Shown: one piece after another, positions 31,485-36,294 of the stretch | Layout: every line of letters begins with the position of its first letter | How positions within the stretch are numbered: the stretch's first letter is position 1 | Source of the DNA: a virus | DNA length: 36,294 nucleotides | Virus record (IMG/VR): IMGVR_UViG_3300025154_002797 | Span: 1-36,294 of that record | Strand: one strand, 5' to 3' | Notes under the pieces: generated by a model | The model's input: the letters and a program-made list of their open reading frames with translations, nothing else | The model's database searches: none | What the model was told of the DNA's origin: nothing | Position numbers and translations under genes: made by a program

Positions 31485-32573
31485 TCACTTGTCAAGCATT
31501 ATGACAGCGCCGTGTAATGCTTCTTGATTTTCGCCATACAGCATAGTTACAAAACGCGCTTCATCCGCAGATGCTGGGATAACATTATATTGTTCGAGTT
31601 CCAATTCAAACATTGTTTGTCCTTCGTTTAATAAATTATCAAAAGTTTTATATGATTTCTCTAAAAAATCAAATGTCTTTTGAAGCTTTATTGACGGAAT
31701 GTTATCAGGGTCCACATATGTGCGTAAAACATGACACCCCCTGCTCATTAAAGTGCTTATCGCACAGGTCAGCATTTTGGTTGCGATGTGTTGCCTTCGA
31801 TATTCGGGACTGACTGCAAGGTCGCCGTAGTACCATAAAAAAGGATCTTCCTGATTTGTTTGGCAATACAGTCTTCCTACAACATTATTGTTCGTATTAG
31901 TGGCAATAACATTAAAGCAGTCACTAAACAACTTCCCATCATAAACCATGCGCTTAACACCATTTGTAAATTGAGGCTCCTTCGTGTGCCATTGCATAAG
32001 TGCAATTTTTTCCGCAAGCTCGTGAGAAAGATATTCGCTTGTAAATACAGATATTATCTCATGAAGACGATTTATTCTTTTAATGTAAATTGGCTTTTTA
32101 TCATCAGGATCGAATTTACCACTGTCCCGAAATCCCATAGCAGACCAAAATGGCACTCCGGTAACAGCATCCGGACAGATATACATTTTTGATGTACCAT
32201 CGTTTTTCAAAACATCTTCAATGTGCATATACAGTTCTTTGCCATACCCTCTACGTCTGTATTCCGGTTTAATATAAAAGCCCATTACTGTCCCGTAGCC
32301 CGGTTCAAGCAACCCGTAAATGGTGCCAAGATCGATGGCAAACATAGCAATGCCTATAACTTCATTATTAAGAAGCACTATCTCAAAGTGCATATCCTTT
32401 CTGCTTCCTTGAATCCCGATTCTTTTGCGTAAACCTAATACAATTTCGTCTTCTGTCTGAATTTCTTTATCATGTGCATTAACTTCATGGATAAACGGAA
32501 TCCATACACTTTTTGCAGATTTTAAGTGCTCTTCGTTACCTTTTTCCAGTTGGACGAATTTTAATTCTTTCAT
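31485..32573 (-). CDS. Tandem GNAT acetyltransferase (antisense cargo)
   Basis: A 362-residue protein with two complete GNAT domains and the start of a third. Domain 1 (about 1-170) has FYIKPEYRRRGYGKELYMHIE (acetyl-CoA loop RRRGYG) and YICPDAVTGVPFWSAMGF. Domain 2 (about 175-325) has LAVSPEYRRQHIATKML, where the loop's usual Gly is His, and NIPSIKLQKTF. The third is broken by TGA. ATG 32573 has AGAGGT seven bases upstream. It lies opposite to the phage genes, between head-tail connector and adaptor, behind a leader peptide and terminator, an arrangement typical of inducible antibiotic resistance. The substrate is unknown. Confidence 0.8.
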   Translation of the reverse strand: MKELKFVQLEKGNEEHLKSAKSVWIPFIHEVNAHDKEIQTEDEIVLGLRKRIGIQGSRKDMHFEIVLLNNEVIGIAMFAIDLGTIYGLLEPGYGTVMGFYIKPEYRRRGYGKELYMHIEDVLKNDGTSKMYICPDAVTGVPFWSAMGFRDSGKFDPDDKKPIYIKRINRLHEIISVFTSEYLSHELAEKIALMQWHTKEPQFTNGVKRMVYDGKLFSDCFNVIATNTNNNVVGRLYCQTNQEDPFLWYYGDLAVSPEYRRQHIATKMLTCAISTLMSRGCHVLRTYVDPDNIPSIKLQKTFDFLEKSYKTFDNLLNEGQTMFELELEQYNVIPASADEARFVTMLYGENQEALHGAVIMLDK

Positions 32574-32600
32574 TGCGCTACCTCTTTCATTAAATTTTGA

Positions 32601-32631
32601 TATAAAAATAGCCCCTGATAAAATCAGAGGC
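32601..32631 (-). terminator. Leader terminator (attenuator) of the GNAT gene
   Basis: On the minus strand GCCTCTGA (32624-32631) pairs with TCAGGGGC (32611-32618) around a five-base loop, then TATTTTTATA follows. It lies between the leader ORF and the GNAT ribosome site. Its segment TGATTTTATCAG is exactly complementary to a 12-base stretch inside the leader ORF (32697-32708), giving an antiterminator. Confidence 0.75.
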
Positions 32632-32666
32632 ATTATTTATATCCAGTTAATATTAAAAGGTATCGG

Positions 32667-32726
32667 TTAACCTTTATATGTGGATAAAATGACAATTGAT
32701 TTTATCAGTATGTTTTTATTCGTCAT
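32667..32726 (-). CDS. 19-residue leader peptide upstream of GNAT
   Basis: GGAGGTGG precedes ATG 32726 by about five bases and opens MTNKNILIKSIVILSTYKG, then TAA. Codons 7-10 (CTGATAAAATCA) can pair either with ATTTTATC of codons 12-15 (hairpin 32683-32690 with 32699-32706) or with the downstream terminator. A ribosome stalled late in the leader would favour the second pairing and open the gene. The layout matches antibiotic-sensing leader peptides. Confidence 0.65.
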   Translation of the reverse strand: MTNKNILIKSIVILSTYKG

Positions 32727-32760
32727 TATATCCACCTCCAATTACAATATATTTTAATAT

Positions 32761-32789
32761 ATGATAACATAGTATTATTTAAAAATCAA
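32761..32789 (-). promoter_or_regulatory. Promoter of the GNAT cassette
   Basis: On the minus strand TTGATT (32784-32789), 17-base spacer, TATCAT (32761-32766) with TGT just before it (extended -10). It starts transcription about 30 bases before the leader peptide. Confidence 0.65.
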
Positions 32790-32811
32790 TAAGCAAAGGA
32801 AATATTTTTCT

Positions 32812-33147
32812 ATGAGCTTCGGAAAAATGAATACAACCATCAAAATAATATCCACTACTCCAACCAAAGACAGTGAAGGTTTTGTCACTCAGGGAGATAC
32901 TGTTCTCGCAAGCGTGAGAGCGTATAAGGAAGATAAGAACAGCAGTGAGCGGTGGGCGAACAGAGCAGTGTTTTCTACAGCCAATGTATTGTTTCGCTTT
33001 CGGTATATACCCGGTGTTGTGATAACAACAGCAGAAAAGATTGTTTGTGACGGAAAGAAATATAACATACTCAGCGTGGAGAATGTTCGTGGTAGGTCTA
33101 TGTATTATGAGATTTATGCGATGACTATGGAGGGTTCTGATGGCTAA
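32812..33147 (+). CDS. Head-tail adaptor (head closure) protein
   Basis: A 111-residue beta-rich protein of the phage head-closure/adaptor family (SPP1 gp16-like): TTIKIISTTPTKDSEGFVTQGDTVLASVRAYKED, FRFRYIPGVVITTAEKIVCDGKKYNILSVENVRGRSMYYEIYA. AAAGGAAA precedes the ATG at slightly long spacing. It should follow the connector directly, but the antisense GNAT cassette now separates the two. It overlaps the next gene by eight bases. Confidence 0.82.
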   Translation: MSFGKMNTTIKIISTTPTKDSEGFVTQGDTVLASVRAYKEDKNSSERWANRAVFSTANVLFRFRYIPGVVITTAEKIVCDGKKYNILSVENVRGRSMYYEIYAMTMEGSDG

Positions 33148-33571
33148 GGTAGAACTGCGGATGCCCGATGAATTTTTACTCAAAATCTCAAAACTTGCAG
33201 AAAAGACAGACGAGATACTCCCCAAAGTGCTGGAAGCCGGTGCGGAGGTTGTGTATTCTAAGGTGAAAAGTAACCTATCTTCTGTGGTTGGTAATAACAC
33301 CAAAGAAGACAGTCGTTCAACCGGTGAGCTTGAATCTGCGTTGGGTGTTTCACCGGCGAAACAAGACAAAAACGGTAATTTCAACATCAAGATTGGTTTT
33401 GCGGAACCTCGTTCTGATGGTGGGAGTAACGCTAAGATAGCCAACATCCTCGAATACGGTAAAAGTGGTCAGCCACCGAAACCGTTTCTTAAACCCGCCA
33501 AGACACAGACGAAAAACGCTTGTATAGCAGTAATGGAAAACCTACTAGAAAGCAAGATGGAGAACCTGTGA
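33140..33571 (+). CDS. HK97 gp10-like minor structural protein
   Basis: A 143-residue protein typical of HK97-gp10-like tail-joining proteins: LLKISKLAEKTDEILPKVLEAGAEVVYSKVKSNL near the start and IANILEYGKSGQPPKPFLKPAKTQTKNAC at the end (EYG-x-x-G-x-P-P-x-P-F-x-x-P). It helps build the head-tail joint. The start lies inside the adaptor gene; the stop overlaps the next start (GTGA). Confidence 0.85.
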   Translation: MAKVELRMPDEFLLKISKLAEKTDEILPKVLEAGAEVVYSKVKSNLSSVVGNNTKEDSRSTGELESALGVSPAKQDKNGNFNIKIGFAEPRSDGGSNAKIANILEYGKSGQPPKPFLKPAKTQTKNACIAVMENLLESKMENL

Positions 33572-33912
33572 ATATATTAACGGAAGTAAATACAATATTA
33601 GATAACATAAATATACCTGTTGAAACAGGAGTGTTCAGCAAAAAACCACCTGAAGAATATGTTGTGTTAACACCGCTTGCCGACAGCTTTGCGGTATTTG
33701 GTGACAACAAACCGCAGGTTGATGTTCAGGAAGTTCGGCTCTCGCTTTTTTGTAAAGGCAATTATATCAAAAGAAAAAATCAGCTTGTGAAGTTATTTTT
33801 ACAGGCTGATTTTGTTATTACAGACCGCCGGTATATCAGTCATGAGGACGATACCGGGTACTTTCATTATTCAGTGGATTTAATTAAGAACTACGAAATG
33901 GAGGACATTTAA
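33568..33912 (+). CDS. Tail terminator/completion-like protein
   Basis: A 114-residue protein, NILTEVNTILDNINIPVETGVFSKKPPEEYVVLTPL, then DVQEVRLSLFCKGNYIKRKNQLVKLFLQADFVITDRRYISHEDDTGYFHYSVDL. Position and mixed alpha/beta pattern fit the tail terminator (gpU-like) that caps the tail tube. I use GTG 33568, overlapping the preceding stop by four bases, rather than the longer frame from 33520. Confidence 0.7.
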   Translation: MNILTEVNTILDNINIPVETGVFSKKPPEEYVVLTPLADSFAVFGDNKPQVDVQEVRLSLFCKGNYIKRKNQLVKLFLQADFVITDRRYISHEDDTGYFHYSVDLIKNYEMEDI

Positions 33913-33913
33913 T

Positions 33914-34510
33914 ATGGCAACAATCGGATTGGACAGATTGTTTTATTCGAAAATTACAGAAGCTGCCGATGGTACGGAGACTTATGCTACACCGGTTTCT
34001 TTGGCGCAAGCCATCAAAGCGGATTTGTCGGTTGAACTCGCAGAAGCAACCCTTTATGCAAATGACGGTGTGGTAGCGGTAGTAAAGGAGTTCAAAAGCG
34101 GAACACTCTCACTCGGGATTGATGATATTGGTATTACAGCCTCAGAAGATCTGACAGGTGCGAAGATAGACACCAACAAGGTTTTAATCTCCACAAGTGA
34201 AGACGGAGGTTCTCCCGTTGCGATCGGCTTCAGAGCCATGAAAGCAAACGGAAAGTACCGTTATTTTTGGTTGTATAAAGTTAAGTTCGGTATTCCGGCT
34301 ACCAACCTACAAACCAAAGGAGATAGTATTACCTTTTCTACACCGACCATTGAGGGTACCGTCATGCGCAGAAACAAACTGGATGATCAAGGCAAGCACC
34401 CCTGGAAAGCAGAAGTCAACGAAGATGACACCGGAGTATCGGCAGCTACCATCAGCGGGTGGTACACTCAGGTGTATGAACCAATTTTCACAGTTGAAGG
34501 CGGTGCATAA
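33914..34510 (+). CDS. Major tail tube protein
   Basis: A 198-residue tail tube protein (phi13-like family): MATIGLDRLFYSKITEAADGTETYATPVSLAQAIKADLS, KSGTLSLGIDDIG, RYFWLYKVKFGIPATNLQTKGDSITFSTPTIEGTVMRR and a C-terminal YTQVYEPIF. AATGGAGGACATTTAAT puts GGAGG at good spacing. Its stop shares a base with the ATG of the tail chaperone. Confidence 0.88.
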   Translation: MATIGLDRLFYSKITEAADGTETYATPVSLAQAIKADLSVELAEATLYANDGVVAVVKEFKSGTLSLGIDDIGITASEDLTGAKIDTNKVLISTSEDGGSPVAIGFRAMKANGKYRYFWLYKVKFGIPATNLQTKGDSITFSTPTIEGTVMRRNKLDDQGKHPWKAEVNEDDTGVSAATISGWYTQVYEPIFTVEGGA

Positions 34511-34902
34511 TGATGATAGACGACAGCAGAAGTGCAAATATTGTTATCGGTAGTGAGGAGTACAGTCTTATCCTCACCACGAAGGCAACCAAAGAGATAG
34601 CAAAACGCTACGGAGGGCTTCAGAACCTCGGTGACAAACTTATGAAATCTGAGAATTTCGAGTTGGCTCTGGACGAGATTATTTGGTTGATAACCTTACT
34701 CGCCAATCAAAGCATTCTCATTCAAAATCTGCAGAACAAAGAAAAAAAGGAACTTTTAACCGAGGATATCGTTGAACTGCTTACCTCACCGCTTGACTTG
34801 GCTTCATATAAATCCGCTATTACAGAATCGATGTTCAAGGGAACAAAACGGAATGTTGAAAGTGAAAGTTCAGATGAGCAAAAAAACGCAGTAGTCGGGT
34901 AA
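34510..34902 (+). CDS. Tail assembly chaperone (gpG-like)
   Basis: A 130-residue gpG-type chaperone: SANIVIGSEEYSLILTTKATKEIAKRYGGLQNLGDKLMKSENFELALDEIIWLITLLAN, then a charged tail. It coats the tape measure during tail assembly. Near its end A-AAA-AAC (34881-34887) allows a -1 shift into the following frame, producing a longer G-T type protein of about 194 residues. The next product in the normal frame ends at 34902. Confidence 0.82.
   Translation: MMIDDSRSANIVIGSEEYSLILTTKATKEIAKRYGGLQNLGDKLMKSENFELALDEIIWLITLLANQSILIQNLQNKEKKELLTEDIVELLTSPLDLASYKSAITESMFKGTKRNVESESSDEQKNAVVG
34881..34887 (+). promoter_or_regulatory. -1 ribosomal frameshift site A-AAA-AAC
   Basis: The zero-frame codons are CAA AAA AAC, so the heptamer is in the correct X-XXY-YYZ register. 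After a -1 shift the ribosome continues CGC AGT AGT CGG GTA ATG and enters the 34902 ORF without a stop. This is the location used by lambda-type G/GT proteins. Confidence 0.75.
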
Positions 34903-35093
34903 TGAGCGATGATGAGCTCTTTACCCGACTACTCTATTACGGTACTGTGCAATTGAACCGAAACGAAAATGATGTATGGCTGATGCCAATCGGACAACTA
35001 CTTGACTTATGGACTTGTCATAAACAATTCCTTGGGATAGAAAAGCCTAAACGCGAGTGGTATATTGATGAAGTGTTACCTGGAGGTATTTAA
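34902..35093 (+). CDS. Tail chaperone T-part (frameshift product or separate ORF)
   Basis: A 63-residue ORF, MSDDELFTRLLYYGTVQLNRNENDVWLMPIGQLLDLWTCHKQFLGI and on. It is the second half expected of a G-T chaperone, where LxxHxQxxG-like patterns occur. It has no ribosome site of its own beyond stop-start overlap (TAATG), so the frameshift fusion is its probable mode of expression. The tape measure gene should follow, but a MerR cassette is inserted here. Confidence 0.7.
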   Translation: MSDDELFTRLLYYGTVQLNRNENDVWLMPIGQLLDLWTCHKQFLGIEKPKREWYIDEVLPGGI

Positions 35094-35239
35094 TAAATTA
35101 TATTTTCTTGACACTTCTAAATTATTATGATACCTTATTAATAATCAATGAAATATGAAAGACGATACGATTCACTAATTATTTATATACTCTGATATAA
35201 TAGTAAAATATATTTATACCAATCTTTTGAATAAAATAC

Positions 35240-35270
35240 TTGACTTTGACGTCGTGTCGCACTTTATACT
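35240..35270 (+). promoter_or_regulatory. MerR-type promoter with 19-base spacer
   Basis: TTGACT (35240-35245) and TATACT (35265-35270) are separated by 19 bases, the stretched spacing that MerR proteins need to twist DNA for activation. The MerR gene starts 23 bases later, implying autoregulation. A further extended -10, TGATATAAT (35193-35201), may give basal expression. Confidence 0.7.
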
Positions 35271-35292
35271 GATACCGAAAGGTGGTATTGAA

Positions 35293-36294
35293 ATGAATTT
35301 AACAACAATAACAGAGATATCAAAAAACTTTAACATTTCAACTCGCACACTACGGTATTACGAACAAATAGGATTATTAAAAAGCTCTAAAAAAGATGAT
35401 TATGCATATCGAACCTACGATGATGCAGCTATCCTGCGTTTACAACAAATTGTTGTGCTGCGGAAGCTACGCATTCCACTTAAACAAATTATCACAATCC
35501 TCGAAAGTGAAAACTCATCGGAAATCATTGAAACATTACGCCTAAATCTTAATGAGATAGACGATGAAATCACAGCGCTTTCTACCATCAGAGCGATTTT
35601 GAACACATTTATAAACCGTTTAAACGAAAATACACAGCTTGATATTAAGCTGAGTCTGATTGATGATATAACTATATTGGATGTTGTGGATTCTTTGACT
35701 GTCACAAAGATTGCATTCAAAGAAGAAAAGTCGATGGAAGATTTGAATAACGCAAATGAAAAGCTGAACAAATTAGAGGAAAATGACATTCGAATCATAT
35801 ACCTTCCTCCTTCGACAATAGCATCGGTGCATTATATCGGACAAGATTGCGAAATGCATTCTCACATGATGTTAGAAGAATTTATCAGAAAAAACGAGTT
35901 GATTGATAGAAAGCCGGATCTTCGATTTTTCGGATTTAACAATCCCATTCAAACATCGAATTTTGGGTCACCTTCCGTTGGGTATGAAGTATGGGTTACC
36001 ATTCCGGACGACATGGAAGTGATTGCACCTATACGCAAAATAAAATTTAATGGTGGTTTATATGCTGCTCACTGCATACATCATTTTGAATTTGAACATT
36101 GGGGCTTATTAGGTAAGTGGGTTAGTGAAAACAAAATCTATGAGAGTGATTGGGGTACAAAAAGGTGTACACCTTGTATGGAGAATCAAGAATGGGCTTT
36201 TGAAGAAACATTGAATTTTTATAATAGGTTTTTAAAAAATGATCCTGGAAGTCATCAGCTTGATTTACTGTTTCCAATTAAGAATAAGAATTAG
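35293..36294 (+). CDS. MerR-family regulator with GyrI-like effector domain
   Basis: A 333-residue regulator. Residues 1-70 are the winged MerR helix-turn-helix (ITEISKNFNISTRTLRYYEQIGLL, YRTYDDAAILRLQQIVVLRKLRIPLKQI). A dimerising coiled coil follows (about 75-125). Residues about 175-330 resemble the GyrI-like effector-binding fold (PSTIASVHYIGQ, GYEVWVTIPDD, GGLYAAHCIHHFE, LDLLFPI), as in BmrR-type multidrug sensors. ATG 35293 follows GAAAGGTGG. Host-like and AT-rich, it occupies the place where the tape measure gene is expected. No efflux or target gene follows inside the window, which ends at its stop codon. Confidence 0.88.
   Translation: MNLTTITEISKNFNISTRTLRYYEQIGLLKSSKKDDYAYRTYDDAAILRLQQIVVLRKLRIPLKQIITILESENSSEIIETLRLNLNEIDDEITALSTIRAILNTFINRLNENTQLDIKLSLIDDITILDVVDSLTVTKIAFKEEKSMEDLNNANEKLNKLEENDIRIIYLPPSTIASVHYIGQDCEMHSHMMLEEFIRKNELIDRKPDLRFFGFNNPIQTSNFGSPSVGYEVWVTIPDDMEVIAPIRKIKFNGGLYAAHCIHHFEFEHWGLLGKWVSENKIYESDWGTKRCTPCMENQEWAFEETLNFYNRFLKNDPGSHQLDLLFPIKNKN

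Noticed and set aside
31485-31487. UGA as a selenocysteine codon in the GNAT gene
   Set aside because: GNAT domains have no Cys/Sec requirement here, no convincing SECIS-like stem follows, and Trp fits the position better.
32779-33447. 222-codon minus ORF
   Set aside because: Shadow of the head-tail adaptor and gp10-like genes, with low-complexity Ser/Leu content and no recognisable domain.
1-36294. CRISPR arrays, tRNA or rRNA genes, insertion sequences, diversity-generating retroelement
   Set aside because: No regularly spaced repeats, cloverleaf-type sequences, transposase or reverse transcriptase motifs were found.

Overview
The window is most of a temperate siphophage-type prophage from a low-GC Gram-positive bacterium, most likely of class Clostridia (Bacillota). 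The evidence is strong AGGAGG-type ribosome binding sites, TTGACA/TATAAT promoters, a Bacillus/Clostridium-type LexA box, and a gene set typical of clostridial phages (DUF2800, DUF2815, family A polymerase, VapE, VRR-NUC, SNF2, DUF1492, HNH, P27-like TerS, HK97-type head genes). I cannot name a species. No tRNA, rRNA, CRISPR array, insertion sequence, integrase or classical CI-type repressor is visible.

Left flank (1-4432, minus strand): a compact accessory cluster encodes a PD-(D/E)XK-like nuclease, a C-terminally membrane-anchored protein, a PIN-GNAT-PUA-like fusion and an ASCH-domain protein. Upstream of it lies a decayed C-terminal fragment of a DUF262/DUF1524 (GmrSD-type) protein. This looks like a defence or RNA-targeting island. 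The region 4433-4900 is AT-rich and holds a consensus leftward promoter with an operator-like dyad and a palindrome.

Early and replication region (4900-16898, plus strand): a consensus promoter with a LexA box between its -35 and -10 starts a run of tiny ORFs, a two-hairpin terminator and a structured RNA element. A sigma-like HTH gene follows, then DUF2800 nuclease, DUF2815 ssDNA-binding protein, DNA polymerase I-like protein, DUF4406, VapE primase-helicase, VRR-NUC nuclease, SNF2 helicase and a DUF1492 regulator. An interleaved inverted-repeat region after vapE is a candidate origin or RNA switch.

Packaging, head and tail region (16948-35093): a promoter with AGTTCAC repeats and a downstream hairpin precedes HNH, TerS, a ParB-methyltransferase, a C5 methyltransferase, a virulence-related protein, DUF4314, TerL, portal, ClpP-like protease, major capsid protein, head fibre, connectors, tail tube and a tail chaperone with a -1 frameshift site. 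The window stops before the tape measure gene.

The most unusual feature is that the late operon is interrupted four times by AT-rich, host-like cassettes carrying their own transcription signals. They are an XRE-TPR regulator (before TerL), an AraC-GyrI-like regulator plus a small Cys-containing protein (between TerL and portal), an antisense multi-GNAT acetyltransferase behind a leader-peptide attenuator (between head-tail genes), and a MerR-GyrI-like regulator (after the tail chaperone). Most look built to sense small molecules and to be expressed from the silent prophage. Two phage genes, including TerL, appear to start at AUA codons, and the acetyltransferase is split by an in-frame UGA. 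These may reflect recoding or prophage decay.
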